A stretch of 53,456 nucleotides of DNA, taken from Novosphingobium colocasiae. Its GTDB lineage: Bacteria > Pseudomonadota > Alphaproteobacteria > Sphingomonadales > Sphingomonadaceae. The position numbers and the translations under genes were made by a program. The stretch lies in NCBI RefSeq assembly GCF_014652555.1, contig NZ_BMZA01000004.1, positions 181,671 to 235,126 on the forward strand, read 5' to 3'. The notes below the pieces were generated by a model. It did not search any database. It was not told the origin of the DNA and saw nothing but the letters and a program-made list of their open reading frames with translations. Below are positions 41,427 to 49,405 of the stretch, one piece after another; position 1 is the first letter of the stretch, and each line of letters opens with the position of its first letter.

Positions 41427-42560
41427 TTACGGGGCGACCGATCGGGCCGGTGCACCGCCGACCACGATGTTTTCGACCAGCACGCAGAGTTCGTATTCCT
41501 CGACCACGTAGGCCTCGTTGACGCTCTCGTAGTTGGCGATCCGCTTGTATTCCGGCTCGTCCTTGAGCTGGCGGCGGCGGGTTTCTTCCTGCCAGTAGAT
41601 CGAGAGGTTCTTGAGCGTGGTGATGAGGATCGCGTTGCCGGGGAAGAACGGCACGCGCACCGCCGGCAATCCGCCGATCTGCTTGGTCGAGCGCAGGATA
41701 CGGTCGGTCGCTTCGACTTCGGTGGCAGTCGTGCCAGTGGTCTGGGCGATATTGAAATACTTGTCGTCGACCAGATCGTGGCCGACGATCACGACAAGAT
41801 CGGTACGCCCGCGCCAGAATTCGGGGATCAGCCGCTTGGCATCGAGCGCCAGGGCATCGAGCGAGCTGTAATCCGCCAGAGCATGGGCCGAACCGCCAAC
41901 CGCGTTGTAGGCCGCCGCGCCGTCGAAGAGTTCAACGCCATCCTTGACGTAGATCTTCTTGAGGTTGGGGTTGTTGGTGCCGTTGGTGTAGACGGTCAGG
42001 TGGCCGTCATTGAACACCTGCGCTGGGGCGTTGGTGCGGATCTTGTAAAGCCACCCGAAGTTGACGTCCTGCAACAGCGGGTTGTCGGTACGATTGGTCT
42101 GGGCGGCGGCGGACGTGCCGTACCAACCGACCATGATCCGATCGAGCGCCTGCTGTTCGAGGATCGCGTTGCGGATGAGGATCTCGAAATCGGACTTGTG
42201 ACGCCAGGCATCGACCATGGCGTAGCCGCGCGCCCAATCGTACTCGGTTTCCTTGCACAGGTAGCGGCGCTTTTCCGCATTGCCGCTGGGATCGGTAGGC
42301 TGGCGGCGGGTATTGCCGCTGGTATCGGTGCGGCCGGCGATGGAGCGGGTGGTCTGGATGCCCAGAACCTGCCCTTCCTGCTGAATGACAGGAACCACGT
42401 TGATCGCGGCGAGGAATTCGGAATTTTCGACCATCACGCTTTCGAGCTTCTGCTCGATTTCGGGATCGACGTTGAATTGATCGGTGGCGCTGGCGACGCC
42501 GTTCAGCGCGGCGATCTGCGACACGTAGGCGTTGAAGAGGGCGCGGGTTTCGTTGCGCAT
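41427..42560 (-). CDS. N: major capsid protein (P2 gpN-like)
   Basis: A 377-residue HK97-fold capsid protein (P2 N is 357). Typical opening NETRALFNAYVSQIAALNGV, LAAINVVPVIQQEGQVLGI, GRTDTSGNTRRQPTDPSG, then IMVGWYGTSAAAQTNRT and LVVIVGHDLVDDKYF. The N-terminus is normally trimmed by gpO. A small hairpin (CACCCGAGAGGGTA on the coding strand) follows the stop and could moderate read-through to M. Confidence 0.95.
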   Translation of the reverse strand: MRNETRALFNAYVSQIAALNGVASATDQFNVDPEIEQKLESVMVENSEFLAAINVVPVIQQEGQVLGIQTTRSIAGRTDTSGNTRRQPTDPSGNAEKRRYLCKETEYDWARGYAMVDAWRHKSDFEILIRNAILEQQALDRIMVGWYGTSAAAQTNRTDNPLLQDVNFGWLYKIRTNAPAQVFNDGHLTVYTNGTNNPNLKKIYVKDGVELFDGAAAYNAVGGSAHALADYSSLDALALDAKRLIPEFWRGRTDLVVIVGHDLVDDKYFNIAQTTGTTATEVEATDRILRSTKQIGGLPAVRVPFFPGNAILITTLKNLSIYWQEETRRRQLKDEPEYKRIANYESVNEAYVVEEYELCVLVENIVVGGAPARSVAP

Positions 42561-42612
42561 GGGAGTGTTCCTTGTTCGGTGCGGTGGCGGCGGCAGGCAG
42601 TGGCGGGGCGGG

Positions 42613-43449
42613 TCAGCAATCGGTCTTGGCGAAGTTGCCGTTCTGGCCGTTCGCGAGCGGGCGGCGCTTGTAGGTGGGGGCCGGCTCGCTTTCGCGTTCC
42701 TGCTTGAAGGCGGCGAGTTGCACCGCCAGGCCATCGACCTCGGTGCGGAATTCGGTGCGCAGCGTGGTGAACTGCTTGTCGATCGTGCCGGTGAGCTGTT
42801 CGAGCAGTGGCGTGAGCTGGGCGAAGTCGAGCGCGCCCGGCTTGGCCTCCGGTTCGCTGGACGGCTTTTCCTCGGCCTTGGGCGGTGCGATCTTGGCGGC
42901 GAAGCCATCGAGCACCGACTTGAGCGAGGCGAACAGGCCGGTGCCGTCCGCCGGATCGGCGTCAGCGGCGAATTCGATCAGGGCCGAGACGTCGCGCGAT
43001 AGCTGGATGGTGCCGGGGAGGTGGCGGTTGAAAGCCAGGCGATCGGTGGCGATGGCGGCGGGACTGTCGGTCAGGGCGCAGCCCATCAGGTAGGCGAAGC
43101 CCTTGCCGGCGAAGTTGGGTTCGATCTCGATCGAGGGATAGACCTTCTGTCCGGCATCGTTGAGCGCCTTGGCATCGTCGGTCACGTCGAGCACGCCGAA
43201 CAGGCCGAGGCGCTTTTCGGTCTTGCCGTTGAAGTTGACCTCCACTTCGGCGGTGGAAAGCTCGATCACGTCGCCATAGGAGCGGAAGGGCTTGTCCCCG
43301 GAGATGCCCCGGATGTGCTCGATGTTGAGCCGGGCACCGTAGGTCTTGGGATCGTAGCTCGATGCCATTTCCTTCAGCATCTTGTCATCGATCGTGCGGT
43401 TATCGACCGTGCTGCCGGCGGTGGCGAGGAGGAAGGGCTTGGTCTTCAT
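42613..43449 (-). CDS. O: capsid scaffold and maturation protease (P2 gpO-like)
   Basis: A 278-residue serine protease-scaffold. Family marks: KPFLLATAGSTVDNRTIDDK, the catalytic His in ARLNIEHIRG (about 45-50), Ser in GCALTDSPAAIATDRL (about 132), and a coiled scaffold C-terminus (LLEQLTGTIDKQFTTLRTEF). First gene of the leftward late operon, divergent from P. Confidence 0.95.
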   Translation of the reverse strand: MKTKPFLLATAGSTVDNRTIDDKMLKEMASSYDPKTYGARLNIEHIRGISGDKPFRSYGDVIELSTAEVEVNFNGKTEKRLGLFGVLDVTDDAKALNDAGQKVYPSIEIEPNFAGKGFAYLMGCALTDSPAAIATDRLAFNRHLPGTIQLSRDVSALIEFAADADPADGTGLFASLKSVLDGFAAKIAPPKAEEKPSSEPEAKPGALDFAQLTPLLEQLTGTIDKQFTTLRTEFRTEVDGLAVQLAAFKQERESEPAPTYKRRPLANGQNGNFAKTDC

Positions 43450-43541
43450 GGGATCGGCTCCGGTCGGCGCTGGGTTCTGGGGCGGTAGGCTGATGACGCC
43501 TTGAGGCCGCAGCGGCGGCGATCTGGCAATGTCGCGCGCGG

Positions 43542-43558
43542 GTGACGCGCCGCGTTAC
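43542..43558. promoter_or_regulatory. 17-bp late-promoter element in the O/P divergent region
   Basis: GTGACGCGCCGCGTTAC lies between the divergent O and P genes, where P2 has the P_O and P_P late promoters. As in the other copies a CG-alternating tract (43533-43540) is beside it on the O side. One site could serve both directions, or a second, weaker one is missed. Confidence 0.65.
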
Positions 43559-43601
43559 ACCGGCGAGCCTTGGACATAGGGCCGCCAGCGCGGTGCATGG
43601 C

Positions 43602-45566
43602 ATGGCCATGCACCATGCCGCAGCCTCCACCGCCACCGAAACCGACAGCCCGCCCGCGATCAGCCGGCAGGTGGCGCGTGCGCAGCGGCGCGAGGCGCGC
43701 AGCCTGTTCTGGCGCGGATGGACGCTGGTGCAGATCGCCGAGGAAATGGGGGTGAAGTACAGCACGCTGGCGAGCTGGAGCCGGCGCGACGGGTGGGAGC
43801 TGGCATCGCCGATCGCGGTGATCGACGACCGGATCGAGGTGAAGATCGCCGCGCTGCTGGACAAGGAGCCGTTCACCGAAGGCGACATGAAGCGGGTCGA
43901 TTTCCTGATGCGCCAGCTCGAAAAATCGGCGCGCATCCGCAAATATGGCGAGACCGGCAAGGAAGGCGATCTCAACGAGCGGATCGCGGCGCGCAACGGC
44001 CCGGCGGCCAAGGCGAAGCGGGAGGAAAAGCGCCGGAACTTCCTCACGCTCGACCAATGGCAGGCGCTGCTGGACGATTTCCACGCCAAGAACTTCGCCT
44101 ATCAGGAATTGTGGTGGGAGCATCGGAACGAGCGCACCCGCAAGCTGCGCAAGAGCCGGCAGGTGGGCGCTACTTGGTATTTCGCCCGCGAAGCCTTGGC
44201 CAAGGTGGCAGAGGCGGTGCTGGAAGGCCAAGGCGCGACGGCGCTGGACGAGGACGAGCGGCCCCGCAACCAGATATTCCTTTCGGCCAGCGAGCGCCAG
44301 GCGCTGAAATTCCGGCGCGAGATCGTGGGCTGGGTGCGCCGGGTCACCGGCGTCGAGCTCAAGGGCAAGATCATCATGCTCGACTTCGTCGGGCAGTATC
44401 CCGACGAAGAAGGGGAGGGTGGCGAGCCGGCGGCGACCGGGCCAGCGCTGGATCCGGTCGGGTTCTATTTTCTTTCGACCAACAGCGCGACCGCGCAGGG
44501 CGAAAGCGGCGATTTTTACTTCGATGAATATGCCTGGGTGCCGAATTTTTCGGAGCTGAATGGCGTCGCCAGCGCCATGGCGACGCACAAGATTTACAAG
44601 AAGACCTATTTTTCCTCTCCATCGATCAAGACGCACGCCAGCTATGCGTTCTGGAACGGCGAGGACTGGAACAAGGGCCGGGCAAAGGGCGAGCAAAAGC
44701 CGTTCGACATCAGCCTGAAAAACCTGCGCGGCGGCGCGCGCATGCCGGACGGTTCGTGGCAGCAGTCGCTGACCATCCACGACGCGGTGGCGGGCGGGCT
44801 GGGCAAGCTGGTCGACGTGGACGAGCTGCGCCGCGAATATTCCGAAGAGCGCTTCCGCAATCTGTTCGAATGCGAGGACATCGACGATACCGAAAGCAGC
44901 TTCCCCTACGCCCGGATTTCCCCGGCGCGGGTCAACAGCTTCCTCAAGTGGAGCGACTTCCGTCCGGCGCTGATCGATATTCCCGGCGGGCGGCCGTTCG
45001 GCGATGCGCCGGTGTGGATCGGGTACGATCCGAACAAGCAGGGCCGCGACGATGCCGCGCTGGTGGTGCTGGCCCCCCCGGAGGATGCGGGCCGAGGCAA
45101 GTTCCGCGTGCTGGAAAAGCACCGGCTCAACGGCCTCGACTTCCAGGGGCAGGCCGATTTCATAAAGGCCGTGGCCACCCGTTACAACGTGACCGATATC
45201 GCCATCGATACCACTGGGCACGGGCAGGCGGTGTTCGAGCTGGTGAGCCACTGGTTCCCGATGGTGCGCAAGATCGAGTATTCGGTGGCCAGCAAGACTG
45301 CGCTGGTGATCAAGGGCCAGAACGTGTTCCGCGCCCAGCGGATCGAGTTCGACGCCGGGTGGAGCGACCTGATGGCGGCGCTGATGGCGATCCGCCCGGC
45401 GCTGACCGGGAGCCAGAAGGGCGTCACCTATATCGCGCGGCGCAATGGCGAGGTGGGCCATGCCGACATCGCCTGGGCGCTGCTCAACGCACTTTCCAAC
45501 GAACCGCTGGATGCCGGGACCGCCCATGAGGGCGCACGCGGCGGCAGGGCGATATTCTTCGACTAG
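43602..45566 (+). CDS. P: terminase large subunit, ATPase and nuclease (P2 gpP-like)
   Basis: A 654-residue packaging motor. Residues 20-50 hold an HTH of the terminase type (SLFWRGWTLVQIAEEMGVKY). The ATPase has the Walker-A-like LRKSRQVGATWYFAREAL and Walker B DFYFDEYAW. The RNase H-like nuclease follows with PVWIGYDPNKQGRDDAALVV and DIAIDTTGHG. ATG at 43602 (or 43608) fits; the frame is open from 43542, inside the promoter element. Transcribed rightward with Q, as the P-Q operon in P2. Confidence 0.95.
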   Translation: MAMHHAAASTATETDSPPAISRQVARAQRREARSLFWRGWTLVQIAEEMGVKYSTLASWSRRDGWELASPIAVIDDRIEVKIAALLDKEPFTEGDMKRVDFLMRQLEKSARIRKYGETGKEGDLNERIAARNGPAAKAKREEKRRNFLTLDQWQALLDDFHAKNFAYQELWWEHRNERTRKLRKSRQVGATWYFAREALAKVAEAVLEGQGATALDEDERPRNQIFLSASERQALKFRREIVGWVRRVTGVELKGKIIMLDFVGQYPDEEGEGGEPAATGPALDPVGFYFLSTNSATAQGESGDFYFDEYAWVPNFSELNGVASAMATHKIYKKTYFSSPSIKTHASYAFWNGEDWNKGRAKGEQKPFDISLKNLRGGARMPDGSWQQSLTIHDAVAGGLGKLVDVDELRREYSEERFRNLFECEDIDDTESSFPYARISPARVNSFLKWSDFRPALIDIPGGRPFGDAPVWIGYDPNKQGRDDAALVVLAPPEDAGRGKFRVLEKHRLNGLDFQGQADFIKAVATRYNVTDIAIDTTGHGQAVFELVSHWFPMVRKIEYSVASKTALVIKGQNVFRAQRIEFDAGWSDLMAALMAIRPALTGSQKGVTYIARRNGEVGHADIAWALLNALSNEPLDAGTAHEGARGGRAIFFD

Positions 45567-45576
45567 GAGCCGATCG

Positions 45577-46668
45577 ATGACCCAGACAAGCACCAGCGCT
45601 CTTCCTGCCACGGTGGAGCAGGTGGAGGCCGACGCGGTTACGCACCCGGGCCAGATCTTCAGCTTTGGCGATCCGGAGAGCGTTCTGGACCGGCGCGAGA
45701 TCACGCAATACTTCGAGATATGGCACAACAACCGCTGGTACGAACCGCCGCTGCCGATGGGCAAGCTGGCGCAGGCGTTCAACATGGCCCCCTATCACCG
45801 CAGCGCGGTGGGCCTGAAGGTCAACATGCTGGTGACGCAACAGGTGCCGAGCCGGTGGCTGGCGGCCGTCGATTTCGAGCGGTTCGCGCTGGATTTCATC
45901 CAGATGGGCAACAGCTATCTCGAAGCCGTGCTCAATTTTGCCGGGCGGCTTGCGCGGGCGGAGCATTCGCCCGCCGTGCACACCCGCGCCGGGGTGGAGC
46001 CCGGTGTATACTGGTTCGTCAACGGGCCGATCGGCGACACGCACCAGTATGCGGCGGGGCAAGTGTTCCACTTGCAGCAGCCGGACGTGGCGCAGGAAAT
46101 CTATGGCATGCCGGAATGGCTGGCGGCGTTGCAGTCAGGCCTGTTGAGCGAGAACGCGACGCTGTTCCGGCGGCGCTATTACCTCAACGGCGCGCATGCG
46201 GGGTTCATCCTGTATGTCAGTGAGCCGCTGGCAGATAATGAGACGGTTGACGCGATCCAGACCCAGCTTGGGCGATCCAAGGGCGTGGGCAATTTCAAGA
46301 ACCTGTTCATGTATGTTCCCAACGGGAAAAAGGACGGCGTCCAGCTCATTCCCATCGCCGATGTGACCGCCAAGGACGAGTTTTCAAACATCAAGAACAT
46401 CAGCCGGGACGACATGCTGGCGGCGCACCGCACGCCGCCGCAACTCATCGGAGTGATTCCGCAGAACAGCAGCGGCTTCGGCAAGGTGAGCGAGGCGCGG
46501 GACGATTACTACCTTAACGAAGTGGTGCCGATCGCGACTCGGATGCTGCGGATGAACGACTGGTTCGGCGTGCCGGTCTTATCCTTTGCCGATTACCTGT
46601 GCAGCGATGGGGCGGTGATCCGCCAGAGCGGCAACGGCTTCCAGAAGGTGCCCAGCGGCGCGCGCTGA
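45577..46668 (+). CDS. Q: portal protein (P2 gpQ-like, PBSX family)
   Basis: A 363-residue portal vertex protein. Family pattern: SFGDPESVLDRREITQYFEI, PPLPMGKLAQAFNMAPYHRS, VFHLQQPDVAQEIYGMPEW, RRRYYLNGAHAGFILYVSEP, and AAHRTPPQLIGVIPQNSSGF. ATG at 45577 has AGGAG nine bases upstream. Ten bases separate it from the P stop. Confidence 0.96.
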   Translation: MTQTSTSALPATVEQVEADAVTHPGQIFSFGDPESVLDRREITQYFEIWHNNRWYEPPLPMGKLAQAFNMAPYHRSAVGLKVNMLVTQQVPSRWLAAVDFERFALDFIQMGNSYLEAVLNFAGRLARAEHSPAVHTRAGVEPGVYWFVNGPIGDTHQYAAGQVFHLQQPDVAQEIYGMPEWLAALQSGLLSENATLFRRRYYLNGAHAGFILYVSEPLADNETVDAIQTQLGRSKGVGNFKNLFMYVPNGKKDGVQLIPIADVTAKDEFSNIKNISRDDMLAAHRTPPQLIGVIPQNSSGFGKVSEARDDYYLNEVVPIATRMLRMNDWFGVPVLSFADYLCSDGAVIRQSGNGFQKVPSGAR

Positions 46669-46814
46669 ATTTCGCCTGCCTGAAAAGGCGGGGGACCGGG
46701 GCGCGCCAACGCCCCAAGCCCGACGAACATCGCTCGTCATGATCCCGACCGGTCCCGCCTCGGAGACCATCCCGCCTGCCGAATCGGCAAGGGAACAATT
46801 AGAGAACATGAACG

Positions 46815-47627
46815 ATGGAGTCGAATCCCCTTCCGGCTTTCGAGCCGGTCCATCCCGTCAGGCCGCTGGCACCCTATATCGGTGGCAAGCGCGCCCTCGC
46901 AAAGCGCCTCATCGCGCTGATCAACATGATCGAGCATCGCACCTATGCCGAGGTTTTCGTGGGCATGGGCGGCGTGTTCCTGCGCCGTGGCCTGCGGCCC
47001 AAGGCCGAGATCATCAACGACTGGTCGGAAGACGTGGCGACGTTTTTTCGGGTGATCCAGCACCACTATCTTGCCTTCCTTGACATGCTGCGGTGGCAGG
47101 TGACGAGCCGGGTGGGGTTCGAGAAGCTGCTGCGGCAGGATCCTTCCACGCTGACCGACCTGCAGCGGTCGGCGCGGTTCCTATACCTGCAGCGCCTGGC
47201 CTTCGGCGGGACGGTGACGGGGCGCGGGTTCGGCGTGGATCCGCGCACGCCCGCGCGCTTCGATGTGACCAAGCTGGCACCGATGATCGAGGCGGTGCAC
47301 GAGCGCCTGGCCGGGGTGGTGATCGAGCGGTTGCCCTGGGCGGAATTCATCGCCCGGTATGACCGGCCGGATACGTTGTTCTACCTCGACCCGCCTTATT
47401 ACGGCAGCGAGAGGGATTACGGCCGCGACATGTTCGATCGTGAGCAGTTCGCGCTGATGGCCGCGCAACTGCGCCACATCAGCGGGCGCTTCATCCTCTC
47501 GCTCAACGATCACCCAGAGGTGCGGCGGATATTCGCCGGTTTCGACATGCGGTCGGAACGGCTGACCTACACCGTCGGCGGCGGCGCGAAGGCGACCGCT
47601 GCGGGTGAGCTGATCATCACGAACTGA
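46815..47627 (+). CDS. DNA adenine methylase, D12 class (right end)
   Basis: A 270-residue Dam-family enzyme: SAM site PLAPYIGGKRALAKRLIALI and YAEVFVGMGGVFL, catalytic FYLDPPYYGSERDYGRDMF (about residues 190-210), and VGGGAKATAAGELIITN at the end. It has its own 146-base leader after Q and converges on the SRAP gene with an 11-base tail overlap. It may be constitutively expressed in the lysogen. Confidence 0.92.
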   Translation: MESNPLPAFEPVHPVRPLAPYIGGKRALAKRLIALINMIEHRTYAEVFVGMGGVFLRRGLRPKAEIINDWSEDVATFFRVIQHHYLAFLDMLRWQVTSRVGFEKLLRQDPSTLTDLQRSARFLYLQRLAFGGTVTGRGFGVDPRTPARFDVTKLAPMIEAVHERLAGVVIERLPWAEFIARYDRPDTLFYLDPPYYGSERDYGRDMFDREQFALMAAQLRHISGRFILSLNDHPEVRRIFAGFDMRSERLTYTVGGGAKATAAGELIITN

Positions 47628-48270
47628 TGCCGAGGCCGGCGGGGAGTTCATTGCCGCCGGCCTTCCACAGGACGCTGGTGGGCAACACCTGCATCCTGTC
47701 GGCGGGCAGCGGCCGGTCAAAGCGATAGAGATCTTCGAGCGGCGCGTGGAGCCAGGTCGCCCAATCCTGCCGATCGATGATGACGGGGCAGCGATCGTGG
47801 ATGGCGGCCAGTTCCACTGCATTGTCGGTCATCACGCCGGTGTAGCAGGCACCCCACTCATCGGTCTCGCGCCAAAGGCCGGCCCAGGCGAACAGCGGTT
47901 CGTCCTTTACCGATAGCCATGTCGTGGTCATCGCGCCGGCCGGGCCGACCGCCTCGGCGAATGCCGCCGCAGGGATCAGACAGCGATGCTCCGGGTTGGC
48001 CGCCCAGCGTTTCCAATAGCTGCCGAGCTTGTCGAAGCGGGCATTGTTCGTCGGCTTGGGTTTGAGGGGCTGGCCTGACTTGCCGCGCAGATAGACGGGG
48101 AAGCCCCACGTCATCTGTTCGAGTATCCGCGTGCCCTCTGTTTCCCGGACGACCCAGCCCGGCTCACGCGGGTGAACGATCGGCGGGCCGGCGTTGAATT
48201 CCCGCAGCCGGCGGGCCGAGAAATGATGCTCGATGCGTTGGCGATCGCCGGGGGAATAGCGGTTGCACAT
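47617..48270 (-). CDS. SRAP-domain protein (HMCES/YedK type)
   Basis: A 217-residue SOS-response-associated-peptidase domain. It begins MCNRYSP, so after Met removal Cys2 would be the N-terminal residue that forms a thiazolidine link with abasic sites in single-stranded DNA. PTNNARFDKLGSYWKRW, RCLIPAAAFAEAVG and AIHDRCPVIID (catalytic His) are family marks. A start here is expected from the chemistry, yet no Shine-Dalgarno is visible and the frame is open for 121 more codons of coding-like sequence upstream (see the entry at 48271-48633). Confidence 0.85.
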   Translation of the reverse strand: MCNRYSPGDRQRIEHHFSARRLREFNAGPPIVHPREPGWVVRETEGTRILEQMTWGFPVYLRGKSGQPLKPKPTNNARFDKLGSYWKRWAANPEHRCLIPAAAFAEAVGPAGAMTTTWLSVKDEPLFAWAGLWRETDEWGACYTGVMTDNAVELAAIHDRCPVIIDRQDWATWLHAPLEDLYRFDRPLPADRMQVLPTSVLWKAGGNELPAGLGISS

Positions 48271-48633
48271 GGATGGGTTCTGGGGCGTTCCGCTGTCGTG
48301 TTCAAGGTCGGGCAGATAGCGGCGCGTCAGGTGCTTGAGCTGGACGGGGTCTAGCGGCTCGATGCCGAGGCGCAGGCTCCAGTTGGTCAGAGCGCCGTGC
48401 AGGCCGGTGGTCTGCTCATATCGGGCGATGTGATCGTGCTCTTGCCATGACCATTCCATCGCCAGGTCACGCCAGAACGCGGCGGCCTGCCATTGGTCGG
48501 CTACGCCCCGTTCGACCAGCCAGGCCAACGCCAGGCGGTGCCCCCATGTGCGCTGCGGGGCACCGCCCTCCGCCTCGGCAGCGGCGTCGTAGAGGACACG
48601 AAGGGCAAGGCGGGTGAGGCGATCGATTCGCAT
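48271..48633 (-). other. in-frame upstream domain fused to or overlapping the SRAP gene
   Basis: From ATG 48633, 121 codons read straight into the SRAP start with no stop: MRIDRLTRLALRVLYDAAAE, then HRLALAWLVERGVADQWQAA and FWRDLAMEWSWQEHDHIARY. This resembles small helical phage proteins of sphingomonads that I recall as separate products. Either it is a fused N-terminal domain (338 residues in all), which would bury the SRAP cysteine, or two products come from one frame. Confidence 0.5.
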
Positions 48634-48808
48634 TCGACCGAGGTAGAACAAAAATAGAACATCGAACAGGCCGGGCGGACCGGTGGTTGCCCCCTCGACC
48701 CCGCGCGCCGCGCTCGCCCCCACACCTCGCTTTCGGCTTCTTCATCGAGAATTATGCATCTCTGACCGATGTCGCGCAAACTGCGGACGGGTGCATGTCT
48801 CGCAGTGG

Positions 48809-49050
48809 GGTAATATCGGTAATCTCACCTTCGCGGACGGCCAAAAGTGGCGAAATTTCGCCATTCGTGCGGCCTGCCGTCGGAGGTAATATCCAGTAAT
48901 ATTTATTACCTCGATTGCCTATCGCATTGTTTTATATGGGTTTTCGTGATCAATGAAATTACTGTTCGAGGTGGTAATCTCATTACTTTTAAGTGACCAA
49001 TTTATTACCTAATAACTATATGAAAAACCGACAATATTACCAAAATTACC
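48809..49050. repeat. cluster of GGTAAT-core repeats at the right end
   Basis: This 855-base gene-poor right end (48634-49488) holds an AT-rich patch with eight 9-mers sharing GGTAAT. Plus-strand copies: 48809, 48818 (directly abutting), 48885 and 48973. Minus-strand copies: 48902, 49001, 49033 and 49042. The run 48890-48900 also equals 11 bases (TATCCAGTAAT) of operator 2 at 21411-21421. Possible roles: excisionase/Cox boxes, origin iterons or repressor sites. Confidence 0.7.
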
Positions 49051-49185
49051 CATTTGCGAGGCGCATGCCCAATGTCTGCCTTATCGACGTAAAGGGGCGA
49101 GCTTCAAGCTATCGTTGCGCAAATGGTCGGATGGGGAGCGCGGCGATCTGCGCTATGCGGTTCTATGCGCGAACGAGGTTAGTGA

Positions 49186-49247
49186 GGTTCGCCAAATGGA
49201 TCGGTGTCCCGCAGTCCTGCGTGGGGCTCAAAATTGGGTTCGCCAAA
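49186..49247 (+). repeat. two integrase arm-type sites, right end
   Basis: GGTTCGCCAAA at 49186-49196 and 49237-49247 repeats exactly the 11-mer found twice inside the left end. In the excised circle these four copies would flank the core on both sides. Confidence 0.65.
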
Positions 49248-49279
49248 CCACAGTTCGGTTCTCAAAAGATAATCCGACA

Positions 49280-49298
49280 CTAGCCCTGTCCACCACCG
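49280..49298 (+). repeat. attR core of the prophage
   Basis: CTAGCCCTGTCCACCACCG, identical to 8329-8347. Only the tRNA-Tyr 3' fragment is present here; the bases before it are phage sequence. It is also the left boundary of the next element. Confidence 0.92.
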
Positions 49299-49405
49299 GC
49301 CTTTCCGCGAATGTTCGCCGAAGTCCCTAGAAGTCCCGGAAAACCTAGCGTATTGTCGCCCCAGAGCCGCCTTCGTTCGCTGCCGTTCGCGTGCAACCGG
49401 CGTTG

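Larger units (their letters stand above)
8329..49298. mobile_element. P2-type myovirus prophage in tRNA-Tyr
   Basis: A prophage of about 41 kb bounded by a perfect 19-bp direct repeat. It carries an integrase next to attL, early, lysogeny and late modules, the terminase and portal pair, and P2-type capsid, tail, baseplate, sheath and tape-measure genes. No gene in the structural set looks broken, so it may be functional. Synteny follows P2 for Q-P/O-N-M-L-X-R-S and J-I-H, and for FI-FII-E-T-U-D. V, W and the lysis genes are displaced, and the replication genes are unlike P2. Confidence 0.95.

Noticed and set aside
41205..42707. 500-codon plus-strand frame opposite capsid and terminase small subunit
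   Set aside because: Antisense to genes N and M.
43446..45785. 779-codon minus-strand frame opposite the large terminase
   Set aside because: Terminase P has ATPase and nuclease motifs and synteny; the opposite frame also covers the O/P promoter region.
48809..49050. GGTAAT repeats considered as a CRISPR array
   Set aside because: Units are only 9 bases, in both orientations, with irregular spacing and no cas genes.
48993..49283. 96-codon plus-strand frame running into attR
   Set aside because: It crosses the integrase arm sites and the attachment core, has no ribosome site and no family-like text; the region is better explained as a recombination site.
49280..49298. Second tRNA-Tyr gene at the right end
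   Set aside because: Only the 3' 16 bases of the tRNA are present; no D arm, anticodon arm or 5' acceptor strand precedes them.
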